DNA from: CAYMJV01 sp964390545
Lineage (GTDB): Bacteria; Desulfobacterota; BSN033; UBA1163
Reading direction: 5' to 3'
NCBI GenBank assembly: GCA_964390545.1
Contig: CAYMJV010000017.1
Span: 1 to 45,319 of the forward strand
DNA: 45,319 nucleotides
The notes under the pieces are model-generated. The model was given only the letters and a program-made list of their open reading frames with translations, searched no databases and was not told the DNA's origin. This document shows positions 24,081-32,984 of the stretch, piece after piece (position 1 is the stretch's first letter; every line of letters begins with the position of its first letter). A program made the translations under genes and the position numbers.

Positions 24081-24202
24081 CCCCGTTAGAAAGCCCCGCT
24101 GCTGGCAGCGGGGATGAAGGTAATTTCCTTATGGCAGCGAACACGGGGTTTAATGCCCCGTGTGAGCCTTCCCGTTAGAAGGTCAAACGTTTTCTAACGG
24201 GG
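24081..24202. repeat. 122-bp element with perfect 12-bp inverted ends
   Basis: CCCCGTTAGAAA (24081-24092) and TTTCTAACGGGG (24191-24202) are exact inverted copies. Inside are two more perfect hairpins, CCCCGCTG-ctgg-CAGCGGGG (24094-24113) and ACACGGGG-tttaatg-CCCCGTGT (24141-24163), and an extra direct copy CCCGTTAGAAGG at 24171. It fills the gap between the two protease genes. It may be a miniature element of IS605/IS200 type or a structured RNA that tunes downstream expression. No target-site duplication is seen. Confidence 0.6.
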
Positions 24203-24237
24203 TGAACACCTCTCAAACGAAAAGGAGGACATCGCTT

Positions 24238-25155
24238 ATGGCGGAAACAGCCAAAAAGTTAGGAATGGGTTGGTTGCCGGACTATCCCGATTTTCGGGAT
24301 TATACGGTAGAACGGGATAAAGTTTCCACCCGGCTCAAACTATTAGGGCAAACGGATTCAGTGAAAGCCATGCTTAAGAAGGTCGGAGTATCGAAGCAGG
24401 GGAAGGGCGCAGTGCCCTCCTCTGTCGATTTGAGGGAATGGTGTTCCCCTATCGAGGACCAAAACGGGCTCGGTTCGTGCACTGCCCATGCTGGCATTGG
24501 GATTGTGGAGTATTTCGAGCGAAGGGCCTTTGGTAAACATATGGATGCCTCGAGGCTCTTTCTCTATAAGGTCACGCGAAACCTGTTGAATTGGACAGGA
24601 GACACAGGGGCCTTTCTTCGGAGCACCATGGAAGCCATGGTGCTCTTCGGAGTGCCGCCTGAAGAATACTGGAATTATGACGTTGCTGATTTTGAAAAAG
24701 AGCCGACCGCCTTCCTTTACGCCTTTGCCCAAAGTTATCAGGTGATTTCCTACTATCGGTTTGACCCGCCCTTCACCCCTAAGGATACCCTGCTCGGTGA
24801 GATCAAAAAATCCTTGGCGGGTGGCCTCCCTGCGATGTTCGGGTTTACGGTCTATAGCTCTGTTTCACAAGCTGAGACCACTGGCAAAATACCCTACCCG
24901 ACGGCAGGAGAGAAGGTCCTGGGTGGGCACGCGGTTGATGCAGTTGGTTATGATGACGAGATGAAGATCAAGAATACCAATCCGGGGGCTAAGGAAACGG
25001 TTGGGGCTTTGCTGATCAGAAACTCCTGGGGAACTGGGTGGGGTAGCGGAGGCTACGGCTGGTTGCCGTACGATTATGTGGTTACGGGGCTGGCTGTTGA
25101 CTGGTGGTCGCTTCTCAAGAACGAATGGGTTGATACAGGAATATTTAAAATATAG
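24238..25155 (+). CDS. Papain-like (C1 family) cysteine peptidase
   Basis: 305 residues from ATG 24238, 9 nt after AAAAGGAGG; an upstream in-frame start at 24202 overlaps the repeat and is less likely. The papain core is complete: DLREWCSPIEDQNGLGSC with oxyanion Gln75 and nucleophile Cys81, LGGHAVDAVGYDD with His231, and RNSWGTGWGSGGYGWLPYDY with Asn262. A ~60-residue N-terminal part (GWLPDYPDFRDYTVERD) is shared by bacterial C1 proteins and is too short for a full inhibitory propeptide. There is no signal peptide, so it is probably cytoplasmic. It lies next to the orthocaspase, which could process it. Confidence 0.92.
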   Translation: MAETAKKLGMGWLPDYPDFRDYTVERDKVSTRLKLLGQTDSVKAMLKKVGVSKQGKGAVPSSVDLREWCSPIEDQNGLGSCTAHAGIGIVEYFERRAFGKHMDASRLFLYKVTRNLLNWTGDTGAFLRSTMEAMVLFGVPPEEYWNYDVADFEKEPTAFLYAFAQSYQVISYYRFDPPFTPKDTLLGEIKKSLAGGLPAMFGFTVYSSVSQAETTGKIPYPTAGEKVLGGHAVDAVGYDDEMKIKNTNPGAKETVGALLIRNSWGTGWGSGGYGWLPYDYVVTGLAVDWWSLLKNEWVDTGIFKI

Positions 25156-25168
25156 GGAGGGCGTTTTC

Positions 25169-26263
25169 ATGAGATGGGATATGCATCTTCACGTGGTCGG
25201 AAGAGGTGCGGAGATCCATGAGGTGGACCAAAACGTCTATTTCAATCCCGATGACAACAATCTCTTTTTCACCCGAATCCTTTACGGGATGGTGGAGAAG
25301 GACCTGGAAAAGCTGGGAGCGGATTTGGATCAGAGCGGATCCATCGATACGGATGAGTACCTCAAGCTCGTTTATCGATTTCTCAAGACCTCTGAAGAGC
25401 TGAAGAGAGTCGTCCTCCTTGGCATGGATGCGGTCTACCATCCCAAAACAGGAGCTCTTGATAAAAAAAGGACCGACATCTGGGTGTCGAATAAGTTCCT
25501 AAGCAAAAAAGTGAAGGAATTGAATGATAAGCTCAGCAAGGAAAAAGATCCGAAGAACAGGAACAAGAGATTTTTCTATGGAGCCTCGGTCAACCCAAAC
25601 CGAAAGGATTGGGACGAGGAATTAGAATTCGTCGTGGGTGACCCGGACGCGGTACTCGTTAAACTCATCCCCTCTGCACAGCACATACGCCTCAGAGACC
25701 CCAAGCACAAGGCCTATTATGAATCCTTAGCAGATCAGCACATGCCCCTACTTTGCCATGTGGGCCCTGAGTATTCCTTCCCCGAGGGGATACGGGAATG
25801 GCGGCTCGACAATTTTAGATTCCTTGACAAACCCCTGGAGTATGGTGTGACAGTGATTGCAGCCCACTGTGCCACTCCCGTATTTCCACCTCCCATCAAT
25901 AAGAATGAGGTGCAGGCTTTCTATGGCTTCATGAAGAGTGCCAACCCCGGCAGAAAGGTTCAGCTCTGGGGAGATACCTCTGCCTTTTCCTTGGCAACGC
26001 GAATTCCGATCGTGAAGGAAGTCCTCGAGACATTTCCTGCGAGATGGCTGGTCAACGGTTCAGATTTTCCGATACCGATCGATGGGTGGATTCATCTTCC
26101 GTGGGTGACCCACGGGGTGACCCTGGACGAGTATCTGGAAATTAAGAAGACGCAAAACCCTTTAGACAGAGATGTTCGAATCAAGAGGGCTCACGGGTTT
26201 TCGGACTCTATCCTTGAGAATGCGGAAAAAGTACTTCGTCTGCCTGGGAAGCGGAGAAGTTGA
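25169..26263 (+). CDS. Amidohydrolase-2 family metal-dependent hydrolase
   Basis: 364 residues from the ATG at 25169, preceded by GGGAGGG and only 13 nt after the peptidase stop. TIM-barrel metal ligands are visible: N-terminal DMHLHV (H-x-H), VLVKLIPSA (Lys or its neighbour), LLCHVGPE, VIAAHCATP and the final VNGSDFPIP Asp. The family (ACMSD/amidohydrolase 2) hydrolyses or decarboxylates small amides and acids. A helical insert (~35-130) includes DLDQSGSIDTDEYLK, which looks like an EF-hand loop (D-x-D-x-S-G-x-I-x-x-x-E), so Ca2+ control is possible and would fit a Ca2+-dependent caspase neighbour. Confidence 0.85.
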   Translation: MRWDMHLHVVGRGAEIHEVDQNVYFNPDDNNLFFTRILYGMVEKDLEKLGADLDQSGSIDTDEYLKLVYRFLKTSEELKRVVLLGMDAVYHPKTGALDKKRTDIWVSNKFLSKKVKELNDKLSKEKDPKNRNKRFFYGASVNPNRKDWDEELEFVVGDPDAVLVKLIPSAQHIRLRDPKHKAYYESLADQHMPLLCHVGPEYSFPEGIREWRLDNFRFLDKPLEYGVTVIAAHCATPVFPPPINKNEVQAFYGFMKSANPGRKVQLWGDTSAFSLATRIPIVKEVLETFPARWLVNGSDFPIPIDGWIHLPWVTHGVTLDEYLEIKKTQNPLDRDVRIKRAHGFSDSILENAEKVLRLPGKRRS

Positions 26264-26275
26264 GGGGGAAGGCTC

Positions 26276-28996
26276 ATGCCAGGAGAACGGAAAAGAGCAA
26301 AGAAGGTGGGGCTTCGATTCTCGGAGACCATGTCAGGCTATCTGGCCGAAGGGGTAGAGGGTTTTGAAGAGGGTGAAAAAAAGGGCCAGGAACAGGACAA
26401 CAGGTTTTCCTTTGACGTCACCATTGAGATCGAAAGCGTTTCTGACTTTGTCAAACTGTCGGGTCAAGAAGCTAAGATGATCGGGAGGGTTTCTTATAAA
26501 CCTCTGGGAGAGGGCCTGCCTATCCAAGAGGGTGTGTTCACCCTGTTTAAGCCGGATGCAGCAAGTGCGACGAGACAGATGACTTACTCCTTTTGGTTCA
26601 CCGGTAAAGACGGAACGGACTACTCCCTTTACGGTTATAAAATGATCCACGATGATCCAGGGATGGATGCCTTGGAGGATATGACCAAACTTTTTACCCG
26701 CCTCTCTCGTGGAAGACAAAAGGGCGGAACCCTGGTAGGCTCAGGCGTGTTGCGTTTCAAAATGCTCGACCTGCCCTCGATGCTTTCTTCCTTTGAGGTC
26801 ACGAACACCAATTCCCCAATCACGAAGATCCGAACGATTTCAACGTTTGTCCAATTCTGTTACGGTGCGGTTAAGGAGACGTATCTTCCAAGCTTGACCT
26901 ACCACACACGATATGAAAACCTGGTGCTGAGAGGAAAAGTCGTTTCCGACGGGGGCGCTCTTAAAAACTTTTTCTTCTTTTCTGGAATCCATGACAAGGA
27001 TTTTCCATGGGGGGATGGTGAGATCTTCTGGGATATAGGGCTCGTCATTGAAAAAGGTGACGGGGGCTGGGAGAGATATGGGTTGACAGACCGCATCATC
27101 GAAAAGCTGGAGCTGGATGTGGAGAAGGGAGTTTATCGGTATGATGGCCCAATCTACCAGGTGATAGAAGGGTATGTCGTATCGAAGAGCGATCTCGAAA
27201 AGCCAACCCTTCCCAATCATTTACATAAGAGGCATGCCAAGATAGAGATCCGCTTCACTGCCAAGCCTTATCCTGTAGTCGATCTGCCCTTTCCCGTTGC
27301 TCACAATGTCGAAAAACTCGTTCCACGCCCATTTCTGGACAAGGCAAAGGAGATTCTGCGCGGCCTGGGCGCCCTGGGTCTCCACCTGACGCCTCACAGG
27401 GTCCGTCCGTCGGAGGGGCAAATCACCCTTCAGGACGAATCGAAGAACGAAATCTACACGATCAAAACAGATCAGACCATGGGAGAGGCCGAGATCTCAA
27501 CCTTCAAGAACTTTCAATGGCCGACCCTCTACTATAACTATTTCTGTGCTCTCGACCCAAAGTCGGAACATATCTATGTCAAGGTCCGTTCGGATGTGTT
27601 CCGAAAAAACCGGACGGACCTCCTGAAAAATAAAATGGAGCAACTGCTTGGAAAGATCATCAGCCGTACGGTCTCCATGGATCTGGATATCCAGGGAGAC
27701 CAATGGAAAATATTGTCCGGGGATGAGGCGATCTCTTTCAAAATGCTGGATGAGAACCTCCTCGAAATCAATAACGACCACTTTCCGACCGGCACCTTCC
27801 AACGCAGGGTTGTTGCGATGGCCGATGCCGAGGGAAGATTGTTCTACGCCTTAGAGGAGGACATGGATCCTCACATCCTGAGGAGTATCCATTCGGAAAA
27901 GGTTGTCAAGGTGGCTGCGATCAGGGACAAAGATAAATCCATGGCCCTGCAGAAGGTGCTTGAAGCTACCGACTTTCTCGGCAGGCTCGACCAGGTCTGG
28001 AAACGCTCAGGGAAAAAGAAAGAAGATTTCGCCATCATCGTTAAGCCGAACTTCATGTTCATGTATTCCACCCTGGATCCATCGACCTACACCGATCCTG
28101 AGTTGGTTGAGTCCCTTATTGACCGCATGCATGAACGGGGTTATCGGAACCTGGCAGTGGGAGAGGCGAGAAGCACGTATGGTGTGTTTTTTACAAATCG
28201 AGAGGTTAAAACAGTGGCGGATTACATCGGGTTGAAGGGGAGAAATTATCGTATCGTCGATCTTTCAGAGGATCTCGAAGAGTATCCCTTTGCTGGGAAA
28301 CTGGGCAAACACTACGTGAACCGGGAGTGGAGGAACGCGGATTTTCGGATCTCCTTCGCCAAGAATAAGACGCATGCTTATGCTTACTACACCTTAACGA
28401 TCAAGAACATTTATGGCGCCTTGCCCATGGAGAACAAATTTCGCGAGTACCATCATGAGAGAGATATCTTCTCCACGACCATCGAATTTATCAGACATTT
28501 CCCTGTCCATTTTGCTCTCATCGATGCCTTTAAGAGCGCGGACGGACCCTTCGGGGTCTTTACGGATAAACATCCCAATTACACCCAAACCATCATCGGC
28601 AGCGAGGATGTGGTTGCCGCCGATTGGATTGGCGCTGAAAAAATGGGATTGGACCCCATGATCAGCGATTATATGAAACTGGCTGTGGAGGCTTTTGGCA
28701 AACCGGAGATCCAGCTCCTCGGGGACAAAGCCGTCTATCCGGATTGGGAAAATGTCCCCGATGTCTTCCCCCCGTTTCTCTTTAAAGGAATGGATAAACA
28801 CTATCACTTTGGAAACCTGATTTACTCCGTCTTTGCCTACATGGACCCAAAATTCCAGTACAAGAACCCGGATCTTGCGAAGAAGTTCCTCCGGCTCCTT
28901 GCAGAGCCGATCACGGACATTTATTTCCAGAAGATAAAGAAGGGAACCTTCGATCCAGAGCTCAGTCAGAAACTCTATGAGCTGTTCAATCGATAG
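26276..28996 (+). CDS. 906-aa protein: lipid/sterol-oxidase-like N-terminus fused to DUF362
   Basis: The C-terminal third is a DUF362 domain: AIIVKPNFMF (~587), YRNLAVGEARS, ADFRISFAKNKTHAY (~690) with LTIKNIYGALP, ALIDAFKSADGPFG (~746) and IIGSEDVVAADWIGAEKMGLDP (~773). The ferredoxin motif that often accompanies DUF362 is missing. The N-terminal ~330 residues (LRFSETMSGYLAEG, then VTIEIESVSDFVKL, GVFTLFKPD and SLYGYKMIHDDPGMDAL) resemble, from memory, an accessory domain found beside GMC-type sterol oxidases. Between them lie ~200 unassigned residues. It is soluble by appearance and starts 12 bp after the amidohydrolase. The architecture is new to me. Confidence 0.75.
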   Translation: MPGERKRAKKVGLRFSETMSGYLAEGVEGFEEGEKKGQEQDNRFSFDVTIEIESVSDFVKLSGQEAKMIGRVSYKPLGEGLPIQEGVFTLFKPDAASATRQMTYSFWFTGKDGTDYSLYGYKMIHDDPGMDALEDMTKLFTRLSRGRQKGGTLVGSGVLRFKMLDLPSMLSSFEVTNTNSPITKIRTISTFVQFCYGAVKETYLPSLTYHTRYENLVLRGKVVSDGGALKNFFFFSGIHDKDFPWGDGEIFWDIGLVIEKGDGGWERYGLTDRIIEKLELDVEKGVYRYDGPIYQVIEGYVVSKSDLEKPTLPNHLHKRHAKIEIRFTAKPYPVVDLPFPVAHNVEKLVPRPFLDKAKEILRGLGALGLHLTPHRVRPSEGQITLQDESKNEIYTIKTDQTMGEAEISTFKNFQWPTLYYNYFCALDPKSEHIYVKVRSDVFRKNRTDLLKNKMEQLLGKIISRTVSMDLDIQGDQWKILSGDEAISFKMLDENLLEINNDHFPTGTFQRRVVAMADAEGRLFYALEEDMDPHILRSIHSEKVVKVAAIRDKDKSMALQKVLEATDFLGRLDQVWKRSGKKKEDFAIIVKPNFMFMYSTLDPSTYTDPELVESLIDRMHERGYRNLAVGEARSTYGVFFTNREVKTVADYIGLKGRNYRIVDLSEDLEEYPFAGKLGKHYVNREWRNADFRISFAKNKTHAYAYYTLTIKNIYGALPMENKFREYHHERDIFSTTIEFIRHFPVHFALIDAFKSADGPFGVFTDKHPNYTQTIIGSEDVVAADWIGAEKMGLDPMISDYMKLAVEAFGKPEIQLLGDKAVYPDWENVPDVFPPFLFKGMDKHYHFGNLIYSVFAYMDPKFQYKNPDLAKKFLRLLAEPITDIYFQKIKKGTFDPELSQKLYELFNR

Positions 28997-29105
28997 CTCT
29001 CATCTCCTTCCCCCTAACGATGGGGGAAGGCTGGGATGGGGGTGGACCTCTTGACCTTTTCCCCCCCACCTAAATCCTCCCCCACCGTGGAGGGAGGAAG
29101 TTATT
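28997..29105. repeat. Palindromic intergenic repeat
   Basis: CCTTCCCCC-taacga-TGGGGGAAGG is followed by GGGATGGGGGTGG, which can pair with the later CCCCCCCACC, and by CCTCCCCCACCGTGGAGGGAGG. It separates the fusion gene from the phosphoesterases and may attenuate or process the transcript. Confidence 0.5.
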
Positions 29106-29172
29106 TTTTCACTCAATTGGGGTAGAACTCATCCCCGCGGAGAGGGTGTGTCGCAACGGAAAGGAGAAGGGT

Positions 29173-30093
29173 ATGTCTGTGGCAAGCCGTCTATCCGAAG
29201 TATTCGAATCCTCTGAAGAGATTCCATTTGATGATTCGTCTAAATTCATCTTCTTTAGTGATTGTCATCGGGGAGACAATAGCTGGACAGATGATTTTGC
29301 ACCCAATCAGAATATCTTTTTCCATGCGTTAAATTTCTACTACGATCAAGGCTTCACTTATATTGAAATCGGAGATGGGGATGAACTTTGGGAAAATCGA
29401 TCCTTTGAAACCATCCGGGAAGCCCATAGCCATATTTTTTGGAAGATGAGCCAATTCTACGGGGCCGATCGGCTTCATCTCCTCTGGGGGAACCACAACA
29501 GGAAATGGAAATACTCCAGGCAGGTGAAAAAATTTCTTTACCGCTTTAGCCCAGAACGAGAGAGAAAACTTGGGATGAAACAGACTCCCAAGCCTCTGTT
29601 TGATGGGATCAAAGTCCATGAAGGTTTAATCCTTCATCATCTGCCTACGAATAAGAAGGTCTTTCTTACCCATGGCCATCAGGGAGATCTGTTGAATGAT
29701 GAGTGGTGGTGGGTGGGCAGATTTGTTGTCAGAAATATCTGGAAAGTCTTTCAACTCGTAGGTGCCAGAGATCCCACCAGTCCAGCAAAGAACTTCAAAA
29801 AAAGGGTAAAGTTGGAAAAAGAAATCGTCGAATGGGTGAATGGGAATCTGGGAAAAGTTGGTCTGTTGATCGTTGGTCACACCCATCGACCCTACCTCCC
29901 CGGAGAAAAGGAGCCGCCTTATTGTAATACGGGAAGCTGCGTTCATCCGCGTTGCATCACGGGAATCGAGATTGAAAATGGAGAGATCAGGTTAATCAAG
30001 TGGTTCATCGACGTCAATCCTGTTACGGGTGGGACCCTGTTCGTTAATAAGGAACTATTGGGGAAGCCAAGGAAAGTAAGGGACTTCGTCTGA
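29173..30093 (+). CDS. Calcineurin-like metallophosphoesterase 1
   Basis: 306 residues from the ATG at 29173, with AAAGGAG 6 nt upstream; an in-frame GTG at 29146 precedes this site. All metal motifs are present: FFSDCHRGDN (D-x-H), IGDGDELWEN (GDxxD), LWGNHNRK (GNH), LTHGHQGD (GH) and IVGHTHRPYLPG (GHTH). The DNSWTDDF and THGHQGDLLND segments resemble the LpxH/YbbF-like branch that cleaves pyrophosphate or phosphodiester bonds in lipids and nucleotides. There is no signal peptide. It is followed 40 bp later by a second member of the superfamily. Confidence 0.88.
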   Translation: MSVASRLSEVFESSEEIPFDDSSKFIFFSDCHRGDNSWTDDFAPNQNIFFHALNFYYDQGFTYIEIGDGDELWENRSFETIREAHSHIFWKMSQFYGADRLHLLWGNHNRKWKYSRQVKKFLYRFSPERERKLGMKQTPKPLFDGIKVHEGLILHHLPTNKKVFLTHGHQGDLLNDEWWWVGRFVVRNIWKVFQLVGARDPTSPAKNFKKRVKLEKEIVEWVNGNLGKVGLLIVGHTHRPYLPGEKEPPYCNTGSCVHPRCITGIEIENGEIRLIKWFIDVNPVTGGTLFVNKELLGKPRKVRDFV

Positions 30094-30133
30094 TCATGAA
30101 TTCGGCCAAAAAGATTAAAAGAGAGGGGCCACG

Positions 30134-31228
30134 ATGAAAGTATTTTTGAGTGATCTCCATTTAGGCGATGGAAAGGAAAGAGACGACTTTCAGTTTTACC
30201 GGGAATTTGAAGACCTGGTGAGGAAGCTCGCGAGAGAATTCAAAAAGATTGAAATGATCCTTCTCGGGGACATCTTCGACTTGATACGAACCCAGAAATA
30301 CTATGAATTTGATGGATTGCCTCATCCCGAGGTTAAGTTAAAGGTCATGGAAGACATTTTGGAGCAACACGTTCCTTTCTTTAAAACCCTCAGGTATTTC
30401 ACAAGGAGAAAGACCCGTCGATTGAGATATGTGATAGGAAACCATGATTTTGGTGCTTACCTCGATCCAAGGCTCCTGGAGATGATTCGTGAAAAGTTTG
30501 GACTCATTCTCACCCCGGAAAGCTACTACCGTAATGAACCTCTGGGGATCTGGGCCGAACATGGTCACCGATACGATATTGTGCATAATACCTTCAACCA
30601 GGATGGAACTCCGATCCCTTACTCCCTCGGGGACAAGATTGTCGTAGAAATCGTCGATAAGTTCTATGAGAAGGTGAGAAAGAGGCAAGACGAGTTGGGG
30701 ATAGACCCAGCAATCATAAACGATCTTGATAATGTGAGACCCCAAACCGCCATTGATAACTGGTTAGACTCGATTGACGAGGAAGGAAGGCTGAAACAGA
30801 TTTATTATGAGACCATCACGGAATTTATTGTGAGCCATCCCGGGGAAGTTGGGAATTTGGTATTAGACTTAATCGCAGGGAAATACCAACCCGATCTGGT
30901 GAAGGCAGCCAAGCAATTGGCCAAAGAGGGAGTAGGGAAATACATTATCTTTGGGCATACGCACGATGCCTTAACGAAAGATCTGAAGAAAGGGAGAAGG
31001 CACCTGAATACTGGAACGTGGAGGAAGTTTATTGAGCCCTGGCGTCGGTATACGGAGAGAGTGATGGTTCCATCCTATCAAGAAGGGGGAACCCAGTTCT
31101 ATGAAGAACAGGTCGTTTATCGGTACAGCTTCAAGACAACGATCAACCTGAGTTACGTTCTCTTCTACGAAAAAGGAGAGGGGAAGGTCGGGCCTCGTTT
31201 GATCCAGCAAAAACAGGAGAGCAGTTAG
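30134..31228 (+). CDS. Calcineurin-like metallophosphoesterase 2
   Basis: 364 residues, GAGGGG before the ATG. Motifs: VFLSDLHLGDG, LLGDIFDLI, VIGNHDFG, AEHGHRYD and IFGHTHDALTKD, ending in a NTGTWRKF strand. It shares the superfamily core with its upstream neighbour but differs by a long central helical insert (~170-260) with VVEIVDKFYEKVRKRQDELG. It probably arose by an old duplication. It is the last gene of the plus-strand run; a CATTCC-type repeat follows, then the convergent BrkB-like gene. Confidence 0.88.
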   Translation: MKVFLSDLHLGDGKERDDFQFYREFEDLVRKLAREFKKIEMILLGDIFDLIRTQKYYEFDGLPHPEVKLKVMEDILEQHVPFFKTLRYFTRRKTRRLRYVIGNHDFGAYLDPRLLEMIREKFGLILTPESYYRNEPLGIWAEHGHRYDIVHNTFNQDGTPIPYSLGDKIVVEIVDKFYEKVRKRQDELGIDPAIINDLDNVRPQTAIDNWLDSIDEEGRLKQIYYETITEFIVSHPGEVGNLVLDLIAGKYQPDLVKAAKQLAKEGVGKYIIFGHTHDALTKDLKKGRRHLNTGTWRKFIEPWRRYTERVMVPSYQEGGTQFYEEQVVYRYSFKTTINLSYVLFYEKGEGKVGPRLIQQKQESS

Positions 31229-31268
31229 TGGTGTGCCTCTAACGCTTCTTTACATTAATTCGGAAGCC

Positions 31269-31343
31269 GTCATTCCCGCCCCGTATCCCGTGGTCGGGTC
31301 TAATCGACAAGTACGGGGCAGGCTAAGTCAAGCCCGGAATGAC
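31269..31343. repeat. Nested palindrome with GTCATTCC ends
   Basis: GTCATTCC (31269-31276) and GGAATGAC enclose CCCCGTA...TACGGGG, which encloses CCCG...CGGG. It lies between convergent genes and may serve as a bidirectional transcript end. Confidence 0.6.
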
Positions 31344-31387
31344 AAACGAAGGGAAGAAATTTCTGACCCAGTAATACACTAGGTTTG

Positions 31388-32713
31388 TCATATTTCCTTC
31401 AATTTAATGTTTGCGGTGGATTTTTCGATGGTCTCCGAGATCTCTTTCAGATACCTGGAAATCTTCTCCGCTTCTTCGGACGGAGGATGGGGGGCGCTGG
31501 CTCCATGCTGCTCATAGGCGTCGAGAGCATATTTCACTGTTATGCCTTCAATCGTCCGGGCCGGCTGAAAGGCGACTTCGTTTTTGACCCTACTTGGAGT
31601 TTCAGCCACAAGCCCGATGTCGGCCAACTCATGGAGGAGTTGCTGGACGAGGCGGACCGGAATCTCTAACACATGCGCAATTTGGCTGATGCTCAAAGGT
31701 TTTTCCCCCGTAGAAAACTTCTCCACAAGAAGGCGAAAGATTCTGAGAACGAGGAGTTTCCTTGAGGAGACGCTTATCCGGGGATAGTCCGGGTGGAAGC
31801 CGTAGGTTTCGTAATTGACACTGGCATGGGCAATTTCTGATCCGAAGAGAACGATCATCCAGCTCATTTGAATCCATACTAACAAAAGAGGAAGCGCAGC
31901 GAAACTGCCATAGATGGCGCCGTAGCTCGCCACGCCAATCTGAAATTTAATATAGATCCACTGGACAATCTGGAAAATTGTGCCTGCAGCGACCCCTCCC
32001 AAAATACCCGCCCGGACGGGGACCCTCGTGTTTGGTAGAATAAGGTAAAGCATCGACAAGAGAGTCCACATGGAAACGTAAGGCAACAAACTTAAGAAGA
32101 AAGAGATCGCGGGGCCGAGAACAGCCAGGACCCCTGCCTTATGAGCGAAGAACTTTACCTGGCTTGCTACCAGAACGGTAGCACTGCTGGAAATCACAAA
32201 GAAAACGGGACCCAAGATCATCATAGCAATGTAGTCACTGAACTTCCTGACCAGAGTCCTGGGTCTCCGGACTTCCCAGACGTCATTGAGTGACTCTTCA
32301 ATCCTTCCTAATATCGATATAATGGTCCAGAATAGCAAAACAACACCCACGCCGGCAATGATTCCTCCCTTTACATTCTCAAGGAGCGAATGGGAAAACC
32401 CAAGGATTTGATTGGTCAGATCGGACTGCCAATTTCCCTTTTGTGCCATCTGAAGAATCTGTTTTTCGATGAGCTTGTCAAAGCCAAAACCCTTGGCGAC
32501 TCCGAAGATGACGGCGATAATGGGAACGATGTTGAGCAATGAATAGTAGGTCAAAACCGATGCTTTCTTCTGGCAATCGTCCTTCGTGAATCCCCGCACT
32601 GCCAGAATGATCACGCGGAGAATTTTAATGGGTAAGGCTTTGACAGGTGGAAGATTTTTCAAATGGATTTCCCAGATGCCCACATTAATAAAATGGAGGA
32701 TTCGTTTTAGCAT
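31388..32713 (-). CDS. YihY/BrkB-family membrane protein with C-terminal wHTH-like domain
   Basis: 441 residues from ATG 32713, 7 nt after GGGAG; ATG 32719 is too close. The family core has six transmembrane helices. Signature segments are KASVLTYYSLLNIVPIIAVI, RIEESLNDVWEVRRPR and SYGAIYGSFAALPLLLVWIQ. This family (formerly misnamed RNase BN) is linked to envelope integrity or transport. After residue ~330 there is a cytoplasmic tail (KLLVLRIFRLLVEKFSTGEK then PLSISQIAHVLEIPVRLVQQ) that looks like a winged helix, a common addition in anaerobe homologs. Monocistronic. Confidence 0.88.
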   Translation of the reverse strand: MLKRILHFINVGIWEIHLKNLPPVKALPIKILRVIILAVRGFTKDDCQKKASVLTYYSLLNIVPIIAVIFGVAKGFGFDKLIEKQILQMAQKGNWQSDLTNQILGFSHSLLENVKGGIIAGVGVVLLFWTIISILGRIEESLNDVWEVRRPRTLVRKFSDYIAMMILGPVFFVISSSATVLVASQVKFFAHKAGVLAVLGPAISFFLSLLPYVSMWTLLSMLYLILPNTRVPVRAGILGGVAAGTIFQIVQWIYIKFQIGVASYGAIYGSFAALPLLLVWIQMSWMIVLFGSEIAHASVNYETYGFHPDYPRISVSSRKLLVLRIFRLLVEKFSTGEKPLSISQIAHVLEIPVRLVQQLLHELADIGLVAETPSRVKNEVAFQPARTIEGITVKYALDAYEQHGASAPHPPSEEAEKISRYLKEISETIEKSTANIKLKEI

Positions 32714-32852
32714 GGACATTCTCCCTTTCAATTTACTTTTAATTTCTGTTTGAAATCTACACCTTTTAGTAAAGCCCGTCAATCTCCTTTTTCTGGTTTC
32801 TTTTCTCTTGAAATTGTAACTTCCTTGGAATATTGTTACCTTAAGAAAATAA

Positions 32853-32947
32853 TAATCCCCCCTCTCCCCCCTTTAGAAAAGGGGGGTTTTTGGAAAGTAT
32901 GAATTTTATTCATCCTCCCTTTAATAAAGGGAGGCGGGGAGGGATTA
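32853..32947. repeat. Double-hairpin intergenic repeat
   Basis: CCCCCCTTT-agaa-AAGGGGGG and CCTCCCTTT-aata-AAAGGGAGG sit side by side within outer TAATCCC..GGGATTA. This is the same plan as 18498-18577. Confidence 0.65.
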
Positions 32948-32984
32948 TAGGCGTTTTTCTTGCAAATTAATAAATGGATTAACC

